The notes under the pieces are model-generated. The model did no database searches. It was given only the letters and a program-made list of their open reading frames with translations, and was not told the DNA's origin. A program made the position numbers and the translations under genes. From NCBI GenBank assembly GCA_003864495.1, contig ML133450.1, forward strand, positions 824,640 to 888,639: a stretch of 64,000 bases of DNA, in the 5' to 3' direction. The DNA comes from Nemopilema nomurai. Its lineage: Eukaryota > Cnidaria > Scyphozoa > Rhizostomeae > Rhizostomatidae. Below are positions 1-14,900 of this stretch, one piece after another; within the stretch, counting starts at the first letter, position 1; each line of letters opens with the position of its first letter.

Positions 1-609
1 GGGTCCTAAGACCCACGACAATTCAAATATCGATCTCATCTTAGACTGGGTGAATATCCCTTTGGGCAGCCTTACGACGTTAGGAGCCCCTGGCAGGTAG
101 AGAGGGAACAAGCAAGGAAATCCTGCTTTCTATTATACGGTGCGGTTCTGCACTGCTTTCAATATTAGCATTACGGGTAACTAATTAAAATTTCATGAGT
201 TTGTAAAAAGTTGTCATACTTCTGATTATTAGGTATTGAGAACTTGAACCATTGTTTACTAGTTGATCTCTGATAAGTCTGCTAATCCGGATTTTAGGTG
301 ATAAACGAATAGATTTACAAGCGAAATCCAGGTGGGGCATAAACCTTGATGGAGATGTAACAACGTATCATTTGGTTTTCCAATATTAGAGCCAGTGCTA
401 TAGAAAGAAGGTATCTGTCGAATTGTGGTCAAGGTTCTTAAGAAACACATGGTGAAAAGTGAACCAGTGAACTTTATCCTTATATCGTGTCAAACGTGCC
501 TAGTCTAGGACGAAGAAGGTGGTCGACATGAACCACGTGACTAAACCACTGCCATCATCATGGTGAAGGAAACTTACAGAATACATGATAGTTAGAGATA
601 AACACTTAC
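1..609. other. Unassigned AT-rich sequence, left edge
   Basis: No coding exon, RNA gene or clear repeat is visible. The stretch probably lies within the AUTS2-like gene that leaves the window here on the minus strand, because that gene's C-terminal exons are not present in the window. Confidence 0.4.
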
Positions 610-670
610 TTCTGGGTGCGTGCGATGCTTGGGCTTCTTCCTTGCATTTGCCTGCATCATTGTTTGTTAC
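610..670 (-). CDS. Candidate third exon of the AUTS2-like gene
   Basis: On the minus strand a pyrimidine-rich acceptor ending in TTTTCAAG is followed by 61 open bases and a strong donor (AGAA then GTAAGTG). It starts in phase 0, matching the phase-0 end of the exon at 2935-3177, and would end in phase 1. The peptide is short, with Lys, Glu and Ala and no recognisable motif. An internal acceptor after GATGCAG would instead give a 42-nt phase-0 exon coding for a basic Lys/Arg/His/Pro peptide, which would suit an AUTS2 family member. Only the splice signals and phase support it, so it could be chance. Confidence 0.25.
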
Positions 671-2934
671 CTTGAAAAGCAGAAAGTAACATTTAGCAAC
701 ACAAATCAAAAACAACAAGAGTTCAAAATGGCAAAAATATCGCCTTTGCTGAGAGCACTCTGTTAGAAAAGGTTGTTTTGAGTGAAGGGGGAGGTAACAA
801 CTATTGGCAAGTAAAATAAGTCATAAACGCAAATAACAGCAGATATTATTGAGGTGGTACGATGTCTTCTGGCAGGCTTTTAACAGGTGTACTCACCGAC
901 ATGCATGCATTGAAAGTTATCATCAATTTATTCAACAGAGTGTCCTACTCGGTTTTCAAAGAAGAGCTTTTCAAAGAAAACACCACCTCAAGCCTGTTTT
1001 TGACCTGGGGTTACTCTATTGACCAGCTACAGACTATTCGTACGAAGTCAACTTGACAGTTGCTGACTGTGCCTCGTCTACTCGCAAAAAGATAGAACCA
1101 GACGTGCAAAAACGAACGGAATACTCACAATCGAGACTTTCGATACGATCTTTTCACTGACATACAAGTCTGTCGCCACTGCTGCTGCTGCAGTAGATAC
1201 CATGGACTTCTCTGTGTCACTGAACATGACATTAGACAATCGGGCTTAACATCCGCGTTGCATTCTGGGACTGAGTTGGCCGACCCTTCTCGTATCTCAC
1301 CGACGCTCTTTATTATTTCTACTGGTTTATTTTCCTCCTCCGCTATAAGGCCAAGAGATGTTTCCGGTTTTGTAATTGTTGCCTGTGGAGGAAATTGGAC
1401 TCATCATTCTCTAGCAAAGTACATTTTGATTTCTGTAATACTGAACAGAATTGGTGCTAAATAAAAATAAAAGTTAGTTAACATCAACGATGAGCTAATC
1501 ATTCACATGAAAGTTTCTCCAATATCTGTTGAAAGGTGAACATTCTCTAGCAGTCACGAAGGCCTTTCGGAAAGTAAATGCAGCGAAATCGTGAGGCTTG
1601 AGCAAAAGCAGCCTTAGAAGTAACTTACTGGTTACGTGGTTTCCAGACTTAAGGCCTTTCTAAGGCTGGGTTTACACGAGGACTTTGGAAAGGTTCTGTA
1701 TGGAACCACTTCGCGATGTATTCGGAAACATACTGAGTGGAACCGTTTCTTTTATCAATTTTGATAATTTCCTCTTGCTTCACTTCTTACCATACGAATT
1801 CTCCCTTGCCCCATTTCTAAGCGCTCCTGGCAAGAACCGTTCACACGCGAACTTTTCAGTCGGCTCAATACGGTTCTTACTTTCAAGGTAGGCCCGTCTT
1901 GGTACTGCTAGTGATTCTGTTTGGAACGGTTCCATCAGTTCCTGTGTAAACGCAAGGCCTATCTGTACCTATTAGGAACCGTTCCCGTGTAAACCCAGCC
2001 TGAGAGAGCAATAGGGCGTCACTTTGCAAAGCTACTTTGAAACGTACAATTCGCAAAGGCGCTTGTGCATCCGATGATTATACATTTGCATGAAATCAGC
2101 TTAAAATCGACACAAAGCGATAACTTATACGTGTCAAAAGCTAACATAGTGCCTTTCAGATTCTGAAGAATCAGTTACTGCAACGAAAGAATTTCAATAG
2201 CATTTTCTTCTTTTGGGGCGGAAATCTCCTGAATGTTGTCGCATTTGCCGTATTTGCGCAGGAGATAACTCCAAATGCAAGCAATAAGGTGTGATCTGGG
2301 CAGCTAATGAGCTCGCAGATTCTTTTTCATTACGTGAGATTAAGGAAACGGACTTGTAATCCTCTACTATTTAGGGTTGAGAAAACATTGAGCACCCTTT
2401 TGAGACTGTTAATTGCACAACAAAGGATAATAGGATATCCTATGAAAAAATCCTAAATAAATTTGGCCTAGTCAATATTTAATACTGAATTATCATATTC
2501 AGTTTGAATCAAGCAAAATTTGTCGAAACACTTTCAGAAAACCCACACAACGAAATCTGTATTATTAGGAGCTTGAGATTGTATTCAACTTTATGAATCC
2601 ACTAAACAGAAGTATCTGCTAGAACAGACAATGAGGCTTTTCTAAAAGGCTCGTTTACTCCAGCATCCGACCCGTATCAAATGCAGAACATTCTGTCCTG
2701 AAGTGAGCAAACTATCCTTTACATAAAATACACCCAATCTATTAATAATAATTCAGCTTTACTGCAACCTGTGCCTAGTTATTTCTATCGGTAAAAAACC
2801 TCTCTTGCAAGCCAAAATTTAGACTTAAGTAAGCAGGTCTCGAATTTCAAACCCCATATATCTGTACTTTTCAAGATCTGGCAAACATCTGTATCGCACA
2901 AGTAAAATGAACAAAAGAATGGATAACAACTCAC
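671..2934. other. Intron-like sequence
   Basis: This AT-rich sequence sits between the firm AUTS2-like exon 2 and the left end. Apart from the TIR element at 1663-2001 I see no gene or structure. The short open frames lack coding character. Confidence 0.5.
1663..2001. mobile_element. Short TIR (MITE-like) element
   Basis: The left end reads AGGCTGGGTTTACACG and the right end is its perfect inverse, CGTGTAAACCCAGCCT, giving 16-bp terminal inverted repeats around a 339-bp unit. Inside, GGAACCGTT/AACGGTTCC-type motifs recur in both orientations, so the element is partly foldback. It has no coding capacity, as expected for a non-autonomous DNA transposon. No clear target-site duplication is visible, so the superfamily is not assigned. 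Confidence 0.65.
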
Positions 2935-5900
2935 AGTATCATCCTTGTAGGCCTTTTTAGCTTTCTGTTTTGTTTTTTCTATTTTTACGGACTTTTGCTT
3001 TCTCGGCAATGATGCAATTTTCTTGCATTTTTGCGAATCAACGCCATTGTTTGACGGCTTCCTCGCATTCGATTTGACATCTCGCCTCTTTTTCGGAGGC
3101 GTCAGTGATGTTGTTGTTGGTGTTGTTGGCTCATCATTGTTGGAAAAGATTGCCCCTGGCTTCAAAGGACCATCGGCCTGTTGAGATAAAGCACAGTTAC
3201 ACACGGGGAAGATACAGCTCTAGTTACACGACTCTAGTTACGCAGCTGATGACAAACAGTTAAATTAGGGTGATTAATCGAAAATTATTAAGGGAATCTA
3301 AGTTATTGCAACTGACAAAAGCATATGCAAAGGAGCATGCTCGAAAGTAATTACACGGGCTGGTATGTTTCTATACAGTACCAGCCTTTCAACATCGTTG
3401 ATAATAAGATCGACAGGTTACTAAAGTCAAGTTGGCCAGGGTTTATCAAGAAACCCGACTTGTTGGCAAAGGCTAGAACTTACCAAAAGTAGACAGATAC
3501 AATAAAGGTCAATTCACGGACGCAACAACAACAGCAGCAGTGTTAAAATCCAAGTTAGAGGGACAGTTGACAGATGTCTCGAAACACGAGTGCTCATTTA
3601 ATAGGTACTTGACCTTAATATCCCCCCTCTCCTCTCCCCATTAAAAACAATGTTGGTTTGCAGAAAATAACAAGAAAAATTCTTTTCTCCAAGTTACATA
3701 AAAAGACAAGAAAAAAGTTAAATATCAGGCCATTTTCCGGCAAATTTGGCTGTAACTTATGTCGTCATAGTATTTCAGAAGCCGCAAAAAGTGTTTCAGT
3801 GATGAATTCCAATTGGGCAAAACAATAAAAAACATGTTTAGAAGAACGCGGAGATGATTACAAGTCTCTACGTCTACGGAATGATTGCTGGCGTGAAGTT
3901 GATCAAAGGGAGCAAGATTGTCGCGTTGTGACGCAGAAACGTACCAGGCGTTTTCACTCGTTGAATGACGAACGCGAACAGTGAAAGGATGTTCTTGACG
4001 CACGGATAATACATCAACCAACTTTATGCAGATGAGAGAACACAAAGGATATTTCGCTTAATATCGTAAACAACGCGGTTTGGCGAAAACATTGGGTCAA
4101 GAATCCACAAAAACGAAAGCATTTAAAAGGTGCGATGACCTCAAACAATTTCACTTTAATCGAAGTAGCTGTTTCGATTTGAATATTTACGAAACCACCT
4201 GTGCATCTATTCACAATGGCTTTTTTCTCATTAGCTCAAACGTATTGCAACTCAATTCAACACACCAATGTCAGTGGCTGACTTATACTTTCTATCTTAG
4301 GACATTACAATATCATCTGGAAAATATTTTCCTTTAAATTTCATGTTAATATATTAATCATGTAAAATAAAAATGTAAAATAACATTACATATAATAAAG
4401 ATATATATATTATTCTTTGATCGTGAGGCGAATTGACACCTTGTGCTGGGAAAGAATAGCTTTGAGCAAAATTCAGACTGGAAACGTCAAAATGCATTCG
4501 CAGAGAAATCCTCGTGTTGGAAATTTGTTACTAGAAAAGCCTTGCTTGAAGTTTAAAGAGTGTACTCTTTTTCTTAATAAGAAACGGACAGTTTTTGCTG
4601 AACCTTGACTTTCTAAACTTCTATAAAATGTAAGGCTCAAATATTCTCAAAATTGTTCTTTTTGTTTGCTAGTAGCAAATATTTGAGAAGTTACATACTG
4701 TAGATGGTTTCTAGGATGTTTCACTGAGTAAAGTTAAAAAATAGAGCAACGACTGTTGGTTTGTTTATAGGTGTTTCCGTCTGTACAGTAATTATGTGCT
4801 AGAGAAAACTTCCGTTGGGGAAATTGCAATGTTATGTAATACCTGTGAAATCTGATAAAAGTCACAAAAAATTATTGAAATCAATTCACTTACTACTATT
4901 ACTGTAGCACATCATCTCATATGTAAAAAAATATTCATATTGGAATTTCAAATTGTGTAATTTTCATCAGAAGCTGAGCGTGTTCTAGCCTTGTTCTGAT
5001 TTTTCGGCAAATCGAGCCTCAGTGTTCTTATAAAGTGTGTTTTTATAAAAAAGGAGTGTGTGAAGGGAAGAAGGCGGCGGTGGGTATTATAACAGAACTG
5101 ATTCTTGGCAACACATGATATCATGATTCGTAAGAAAGTTAAACTGTCCGTGATGAAGTATTGTGATGACATGGTAATTATCAATGTAGCTAATTTTAAG
5201 TCTGGATGATTGATGATGATTAATGATGATTGTAAGTTATTCATTGTGATCAGGATGATTGTCGATGAACAACTGAAATCATTCAGAACTGATTCAAGAG
5301 ACATGAGTGAAGGCAAGGGTTGGGCACAGTCTGTACTGCCCAATGTTTTATATCTCCGGATCACCGTCCCTTGCTGGTAATGACGATCCAAGCACCGCAT
5401 CATCGTCGCAGACTAAGGTTTAAAAGTCCGTGGAGCAGACTGGCCAGACTTTAATCGTAAATATTTAAACATTTTAATCTCTCTGTGGTGAATACGGAAT
5501 AAAATAGAAGACCGATAACAAAAAATCTTTCATGAACAACAGACATTATTTGTGCTCAAAACCAAGGTCATTGAAATCTCTGGCCAGAAGTAATGCTCCA
5601 CTCATTTGGCATCTGCCTAAGAGAAGAATCCATCCTTCGGCGTACATTAACTCACAGTCGTCCCTAAAAACACGTACTGCTGATGTGTTTCAACTGTTGG
5701 ATGCAAGGCAGTGCAGCACTTTGTAACATCTACTAACAGGTTACAAAGGCTGCGGGCCAATGGGCCCACGTTTGTGTCAGGGTAGTATGGTTCAGGTCTG
5801 GGATTTGCATGTCACCAACTGACGTGCTCAAGTGACAGAAGAGTCATACAAAACAAGGACAAAGAGGGGTTGGGGTAATCGTGGCTGCAGGAAAAGTCGA

Positions 5901-8900
5901 CTATCAGCACCAGAGAAAATTCTGAACTACCAGACAACTCTCAATGATTCGAGCAGTTCTAAAAGATGAAACCAATTTTGTATCGAAATTAGAGCGCACG
6001 ACCTGTACTTTGTATAGGCTACGGAAAGCAGTGTATTGATTCAGTCGCGTAGAAAGCGATGAGTCCAGTGCCACCTGGTCTGGAAATTACACCCTATGGC
6101 TATAAAATTTGATAACGATCTGCGCCACACTTGTCCTTAAATATATTAGCCTAAACGAAAATCCTGTTTGAACGACAATGAAATGAGAGCAAAGCCATTC
6201 CCACAAAGACGAGCTTAAAATTTCGCAGTTATTAGTTTTGCTGGAATATGTCGGAGATGAGAGCAACGTCTTGACCTTGCGTTTGGCGAAAAAGATGGCG
6301 TCCGAATGAAACAGATCGTTGCGCCATTCGAGCCTCTTCCAACATTACTTTGGGCGAATAAATTAACAATGCTAAGTATAGATTGGTCATGGGCGTGCTG
6401 AAACAGTTATAAACAAGTCATAAACAAGTTGAAAGCTCAAGGCAAGGTCACCGGTTGATGAGATGGGCTTCAGTGAATCTGCAGAGCAATGCGAGATGGC
6501 CAGACCATTATACATACCATAATACCCTCTCGGCAGGATTACAACTTTAAAACCATACTGTTTGTTAAATAATTATTTCTAAGTTGATCTAATCATATTA
6601 ATGCGTCATTGTTACCATATCTCTAAACTTCAGGCCGCGGTTTGGCCCGCATTGAGGAATATATGACAGAACTGTTTGGAGAACACTCCGAACTTCTCCT
6701 TTTTAGTTCGCTTCAGGTTTTCCTTGTCCTCGGAGATGCAGTGCTGTTTGAGTGGTTGGACGGGGACACTGCAAAAATGTCGGCAGGTGGGCGTAGCCTG
6801 TTACAAACAACGCCCATTTCGAAGACTTCTGAAGTACTTAAACTTCCGTCCAACGGCCACCCTACACTAGTGCTTACGGATCTGGAAGTAACACGCAGAT
6901 GGATACAAAACGATTACTATTGGAAGAAAAGCATCCAGCTTACATCCAGAAAACTGCAAAGTTGTCCTTGAAACTCTTATATCAACCAACAAAAGCCTTA
7001 CTCCCCGTCATGTGATCAGGGTGAACGTGCTTGAGGAAGTGGTACACTGAGTACTCGATTAAAGTGCTTTAGCAACCAGGACGATACCCATAATCATCCA
7101 CGTTAGTCATAATTACAGCACTTAGCATTACCATCATAAGTATTGGGTGGGCGACAATTCAAAGCGATGCAAGAAAGAAGAAAAGAGATTCCTCTGTTGC
7201 AACTCTCTCTCCCTGTTTACGAAGACTTGTACACGAACCAACGTACATCTTGCATCTTATTCCTGCACCATGCTGCTTTGAAAATCCAAACATGCAGGCC
7301 ATTCCTGAGCAAATAAACCATCCTACAGTTTGGCTAAAATCTTTAAACAACCCTTTATTGTGGATTCTATTAACAGCTGGTATACGAACGGACAACATGA
7401 AACGCGGCGCTCGTGCGTGCATCATTCGTGGCGGCCACCCTTCCGCGATCACGTCAACAATTATTTCAGAAAGAACAGGAATATCGACTTAGGCCATAGA
7501 AGATCAAAATAAACTTCCACGGCCGCAACGATTTTCAAAGCTATTGACAAGAAGCAAGAAGCTGGGCGTCGTTCTCCAAGCGGCAAATGCTGAGAATAAC
7601 TTGTTTGTTTTATTAACAAATAGTGGCTGGCACCCGTTCGCAAGTAAATACAACTTCGCCGGCCTACAACTGCAGCCTTTTTGCTTCAATGAACCAAGCT
7701 CTTTAAAAACCGTGTTATGTAATTATTTTAGCCAACAAAGCAAACAACAAAAATATTTCACATCATTTTTGTCAGGAAATGATAAATCAGAACTGCCAGA
7801 TGATCGGAGATTACGAATATTGAAACGTGTATTCATTTTTGCACATAGGGAAACGGGCACTCAGAATGGTGTGAAGTAACGTGTACAAGCAGATTATATC
7901 GAATCGAAATCTTCGGAACAGAACTATGGCTAAAAAGCTAGTGAAACATTGCCGATGGGATGTCAGGCTCCTTCAGGACCAGTGATACAAACAAAACACT
8001 TCGACTCCAGGCCCCCGTGCTTAAGCGCAACTTCGCCAGTGCTTGCATTGGCCAGAGCACATTCCCGCATCCTCTTGGTGACAGTGTGCAAAAACACGGC
8101 ACGAAGTTGACGCACAGATAATTGTGCGGATACGAAAACTAAACACACAAACATTTTGTTATGAACAACAAAAACAAGGCATGTCTCCGGCATTTTGCAA
8201 AACTGTCCATGATTTGCATGCCGTTGCATTTCATGCGCGACTGCAGAGATGTAGCTTCGAGCTGTGCTTCTGATTTGAAATTTTGCTCATTACATAGGCT
8301 GGGGATGATTGAATCGTAACAAGAGGCAAATCGACATAAAGCATCTTTCCCGACATAAAGCATTTCAATGTCCTCTTGCCTCGATAACAGTGTTATAGCA
8401 GTTCGCCTTTTCTAATGTTCCACCAAAAGGTGTTGCTGCAGAAATCAAAGAAATGGGCTCATTACTTTGTTTTCGTACGTGCGAATTGGCTGAGACACTG
8501 GCAGAATAGCTATTAATTCTTAATCTCTACGAGATGTGCGGCCAGCTAAGATGATAAGAATTGAATAAACAGATAACACCTGCCTTTGCACTGACAACTT
8601 CAAACGAGCTTTTAATTTGAAAAGATTTCAATTATATCTGGAATTGCTAAGCTTCGCCGTTTCCTTCTCCGCTTTATTGGTGATGAAAAGACGAAAGATC
8701 GTGTTTAGAAGGAATAGCTTGGCAGCTGACCGAATCGCTCTACAAGAAGTCAGCCACGTGATAATGATGAAGTTTGTGATGATGATGATAATGTTTGGCA
8801 TAACAATAATAACAAAGCCTGTTCTAGTGTATGAAAGGTTTAGTGATTCGTGATTATCAGGCTGGTGATTCGCGATTATCAGGCTGGTGATTCGCGATTA

Positions 8901-11900
8901 TCAGGCTGGTGATTATGTGATCGATGATGGTGTGATCTATGAGACGAAGTCATTCGTGATTATGAGGATGGTGGTTATGTGATCAATGATTATTTGATCT
9001 GTGAAAACGACACATAAATTCCCCCGTAACACCATATCACAACAACACGAGAACGAAAAGATTCGCACTGGGCCGTACTCAAATAACTGGACAAGAATGC
9101 GGTTGGCAGGGCCTACGAAGATTGGCTTCAAGAATGCTTCCATGATGTCGTTCGCTTAACAGACACTGATACTTTTGACTAATGTTTTGTTTGTGGTTTA
9201 GAATAGCTCAGCGTGCCATCAACATGCTCATCTCTCAGCGTCACTGGCAATGCTGGTAAATGAAATTATACACAAGACGAAGCCCCCGAGCACCGTCAGA
9301 GATCCAGGTAGAACTCAGCGTTCTACAACCACCCCCACCCCCACCCCCCATCCGACCAATTCGAATTATGGTGGGTAAAGGGCACACGGGAAGCCTCAGT
9401 AGGTGTCGTTTGGCGAGGCGGATGCCAAGCCAGAAGTCGCTGATTGGTCTGATTCAACCAATCAAATCCAAAATATGTGTTCTCATTGGCCTAGCATGTC
9501 TTTACTAGAAGATGCCGCGTTTCATGCACTTGAAACAGTCGGGTAACCTTCCAGAGTGTTCATGCGTAGTTTTCGCTTTTTAACGAGATCTTGGTGTGAG
9601 AAGAAGAGGTAGGATATTGATAAAAACAGATGGAACAGTTGCATCATTTACCAGATGCAATACACATACTTGAATAGATTCGTGAGGTTCGAGAATCTAA
9701 ACATGGTGGGTCAGGGGGGCTGTGATAAATATGGCGTGTCAGGGGGGCTGTGATAAATATGGCGTGTCACAGATCATGATATGTAATGTTACCGGAAATC
9801 GAAACGGTTCTTCAAGTACAGTCTCTCACAAATCCACTCGACATTGCATCTCTGGCAAGAGGCATATTCCTTATCTTTAGAAGACAAAACACACAACAGG
9901 AGCCCCAATCGCGTGGGGACACGTACTTCCAGCATTCATCAATAAATTTACAAAATATTAAACTCTTTATTAGATTTGGGAAAAGGTTCTTATAGTTTGT
10001 GCAATCTTTAATTGATAGCTCTTGTGCCGTGTCAACGTCGCGAAATCTAACTGTTCAAATTCTTAATCTGATTTTGTTTAATGGAAACGTATTCCAACAG
10101 ACAATGAAAGCTGAAATTGTTTATACACTTGGCTGCTGGTGGTACGCAAAAGCAAAATTAGCGATTCCAACGGGATGAGCCTCGCCCTTCGGACACTGCA
10201 TTCGCAAACATCACCTAGAGCAGACCACGTCCTGTCAGAGCTCCACTTTCAATATATTATGATTGGAACCCAAACAACTTTCATTGTAATCTCTGATGTG
10301 TTGACTTTAGGCATAAAAATTTGCCGAGAGAGTTTGCAGGTCGTTAAGGTCAAATAAAATCACTGAGGGAAACGCAGCTGCGACACGGCCTCAAAATGTA
10401 GATGGCCGCGTCGAATTTATTTGTTGTTCGCTTGCAGGGAGCAGAGCCCATGTTTGATTGAAACGGTAATGCTTCGCAACACATAAAGGGTCTGGAATAT
10501 CCACTCTCTAAGAAAAGAAGCAGTGAAAGCGAAGGGCCTAATTCTATCAACCGCAAATCACCCGCATTGCCCTTTATGAATTAAGCAGTCGGAAACCCCT
10601 AGGGCTAATGGAAACAAAAGTATTGTTGTCGATTGAAATACCGAATTTAACATCAAAGATAGGTTACTAATAAGAGTGGAATTAAAAACACAGAACGATG
10701 TTTATGGGTAAACAACTCTTTATATAAACTACTACTTGACCGGCACCCATACAACGTCTCACGCTAGTCAAAATATTTAGGGAACTTGGGACATGGCCTT
10801 GCCTTGTTTAGTTGTTGTAGGCAATGCCACGGGAAGTACCAATTTCACGAAGTATCTGCCGGTTCTTCAGCGACAAAAATCAATCAATTTATCGCTAATC
10901 TTCGGTCCTTTATCGTAAAAAATTGTTAATATGACGACTTGCCGCTGCCATTCTGAAGAAAATCGTACCAAACCGAATGCCCCTGTCTAAAAGATGTATT
11001 TATTTCTGATTGGGTTCTGTTATAAGCCAGGGGTCTGGTACTTAAGGGGGAGCAGGCAGGCCCTTGACCCAACTCCCATTGACATGTCACGGAAAGAATC
11101 CTAAAACGTGACGGGTTAAGAAAAAAATAGCAAACAATCCCAGAATTCTGTCGAAAGCTAGCATGGATGCTAGAACGCTTACAAAAGGATAACCTAAGAA
11201 CAAAGCAGGCATTGTGGGATTCCACGAACGATGCACGTGGAACCAAAATATGGAACTTACAACTACACGAAATTGATATTCAATTCGTAGGCAATCGTAG
11301 GTTGCAAGCAACCCAAGCCCCAGGAAGGATCGCTTCAGATCTTAAAACACGTAAACAGGAGCATCCGCTGTTCACAAATGCCGACTCTAAGAAGAGCAGG
11401 TTCTTCGAGACATTCACTTGATACGCAGTCTTGTATTTTGTGATAATTTCAAATATGCCATGAATCGCCCAACAACTGGCCTGTTGATTCTTGCCCAGGA
11501 AGCTGTTTGGGCGGCGAGGCCTGACAGTCTAGGCTTAACAAGGTGATCCCTCGTGTGAAAACAAGCTTCTACCCCAGAACTGGCAGTCAACGCAAATATT
11601 GTGAGACTATGGTTTTCTGACCCTGGGGATAAGGACCTGTTAGGCTAACCCGTGTCGTCTTTGGCTGGGTTATTGCTCAGAATTAACGTGCGTCCAAGGT
11701 TTTTATCGCATTTTCTGGCTGAAGCTGACGTAAATGCACGTTACAGTATCAGAGCCTTCCAACTGGAGGATTACCAACAGCGATAAACTTACTTTGTAGA
11801 TGTTTTGACGAAATGGCGATAACGTTACAATCACGTTGAGCCTAACGCTAATAATAGGGCCATTTCAACTAATTTCTCCAAATACAACTGCCCCTGAAGA

Positions 11901-14900
11901 AAGGCCTGTTATTTGGTCGATATCAACTTTATTCCCAGCCCAAGAGGCGGCACTATTGTCTGGACCGTGGGCAACTGTGTGTCAAACAAATTAGAGCAAT
12001 CAAGTCTCCTCTCGCAAAACCCTCCGGTGTTGGGCACGTCTCCTTTAAAGTTTCTAGTTATCATTACTCTGCTTCTTGAAAATCTCGAGTTTTGGCTTGT
12101 GCTTCTTTTTGTGAATACTTGTTACGTTTTTTAGATTTACTTAACCAGAATAACAACTTCTCGGCTTCCCTTTCGACGTACTTTGAACCCGAGATGGCTT
12201 TTCAATTTCTGGCTCGTAAAAACTCTTCCTGTAGTCGCCAAACTAGAATCAAACCATGACACTGGTATTGATGCTTAAGAAACATTTACTTTTTTGTAGT
12301 TACTTTTTTGCAGGGGTGGAATCGTCAGCGGTGTTCCAAATATGGAGCACCAACTTTGGCAAAAATTTGGAGAGCCTCAGCGAAAGCATCTATTGAATAA
12401 GTGAAAGCAATATGGCTATGAAATTAAAGCCTCCCATTTGTGAAATTAATTGAATTCAGCAGTAAATTGATCTACTTTTATCAATTATATATCAATGCCC
12501 AACTTGATATGAGTTAACAAGTAAGAGATGAACAGAGGTTCACATACTGTAAATAGTTCTAGACTTCTGAATATCATTTTGCGCCTAGTGGTTGTTTTTG
12601 AATGAAAATCCGCCCGTGTCAGAGATTTGAACCACGGCCTTGTGTCAAGAATGGCTAGTAAGAGAGACATATGACAAAACTGCTTCTTGGCCATTGCAAA
12701 ATGAAGCCGTCGACATACTTAGCTTTGTACCCAGACAAACTGAAGTTCAAAGAGCAACCCTTCCGCCTGTCCCAAGCTCCAGGTGTCACAAGCTTTAGGT
12801 GGCCCAAATGCCAAGTTTTGGGCACAACTAAAATGCACTGTTACACAGGAGGCTAAGCTTGTTAACAAACATACGGGCGTTGTCTATGAAACTGGCATAC
12901 CAGTCGTTTGTTCGCGCCCCCGCAATACAACTAGAACAACACTGACATGTCCCATAACGAACCACTAGCAACCAGAATGATAAATTATTGGTTGTGAACA
13001 CTATCATGTAAAAAACAATTATTTGTTGGGCATTCATTTAGCAATTCTAAAACATTTGAATTATGTCCGGTCGAAAAACCTTCCTGTAAGTTTACTTGTT
13101 ATGTCACTCTATGAATACAAGTGATACCATGAATAAATGTTCTGAATAGATCAAGACAGGTCAAAGAAACTTCAGCAGCCTTTAAGTTCTGTCAATTTAC
13201 ACGCAACACCTACTGAATAAAAAGCGTGAACGTGATCTAATTAATCCAGGCTGCTTTGTGTTCTTACAAAGATCTGTCCTATTTTTCAATCGAATTACGG
13301 AATAACATAACCTGTTTGAAGGTTCCAGGGCAAAACAATCAAGCTTTGCTAATAATGGCCTTGAATTTACATGACTTTTCACTGAAAGCAAAGCCGTAAA
13401 ATTTAACGCATTGCTAACTACGAAAGACATTGAATCATCCTTAGGAACATGAATGTGGCTTAAATGATGTCATTGAATTAGATACATAAAGTTTGATATG
13501 TAACACACATAAAGTGGTGTAGTTTTCGATTGAACACAACATGTTTTGGATCTACCTGCTTATTAGAGCGAATTTAAGGTGACATATACAAACTGTTACA
13601 AAGACTTGGTGTGGCAAAAGTGTTTGAGAAAACCTTGCTTACTTCATTTCTGCTAAAACACCAAAAGGAAAGCAGTTGGGTTTCTAATGATTGTAGGAAA
13701 AAAGCAATTCCTAAAAACAAATAGGTCAGTAAAGGCAAATTTGTAAACTTGTCCCAGACACAACCTGTGAACCATAAAACACTTTTTTCACAAAAAACCA
13801 TTTGCTAAGGTTCTAATCATTTTACTGTAAGTTTGTCTACACAAAACTAGCAGTTACATGAAAATACTGGAGAATTGTCATGCTTTTGCCTGCTCAGTGG
13901 TTTTATAGTAAACTCCCAAGATTAGTTTATGCACATAGGCTAGTTTAGCAGATTGCAACTTAACAAACAAGTTAAACAAAGAGTCTTGACTATATTTGCA
14001 AAACTTGCAGCTAGTTTGCTTTTCTCTGTTTGCCAATAACTCTAGGCAAAGAGAGTTGAAAGTTGGACCCTATTTTGGAAAATTGCCAAGCCAGACCTTC
14101 CAGTGAAGTCCTTGACTCTCTGTTAAGGTTCGTGATTATTTTGTGAACAGTAGTAAGATGACATAAAAGAGATTTTCAGATGATCAACTTGGTTTAGGAG
14201 TTGTGAAATAATAAGCACCCAAGAAAGAATATTCTTTCCTTCAAAAACATTGGCTTTCAAACAAGATGATAAGTTGCATTCTAACAGATATATCATCTGG
14301 TCTTTGAAAGACAATAATTCACTTTTGTTTAAAATTTAATTAGCCAAAAGCCATAACGTGATGCTTCAATGATGAATCCTACAAACCATTTTTTTATTAC
14401 AGTGCATTGTTAAACTGATTGTAAATTAACTGATTTAGAATGAATTCTGTTTGAAGTAATCACCAAAGACCATTTGGACCTGTCGATTGCAAACTCCAGT
14501 GAAACTTCACGCGAGAATGCTCGGTGGACTCGTCAAACACCTTAAATTATTAACCACTGAATACTTTGATAAGGCAAGAGCATTTGAGCAAATTTAACGG
14601 CTTGATTTTTTAAAAACCGTCTTAAGGAAATCTATCCCCGTGTTTCTTGTGAACGTATTTAATATTGCGTTGGAACTAATTCGCTGAAGTCGGGTGTATC
14701 CCTACGCCTATGTCAACTTCCAAAATCGCGGATTGGCTTCTGCAAGACGATTAAAAGCCGTTCAAGAAAGTATTCTTGAATCTGAGATTATTCTAAAATG
14801 CTAAACAGTGGAGTAACGATCCTTTTGTGCCTTGTGTAAACACACACAATGTTTATGCAACGAATTTATTACACAAAAGTTTTTTGTTTTCTTCGATCGA

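Noticed and set aside
6642..6971. 109-codon plus-strand frame preceded by an acceptor-like CTTCAG
   Set aside because: No recognisable domain, no partner exon in phase, and it lies inside the AUTS2-like intron on the other strand.
11167..11421. 84-codon plus-strand frame with protein-like composition
   Set aside because: No family recognised, no splice partners, and overlapping frames of similar length are open on the minus strand.
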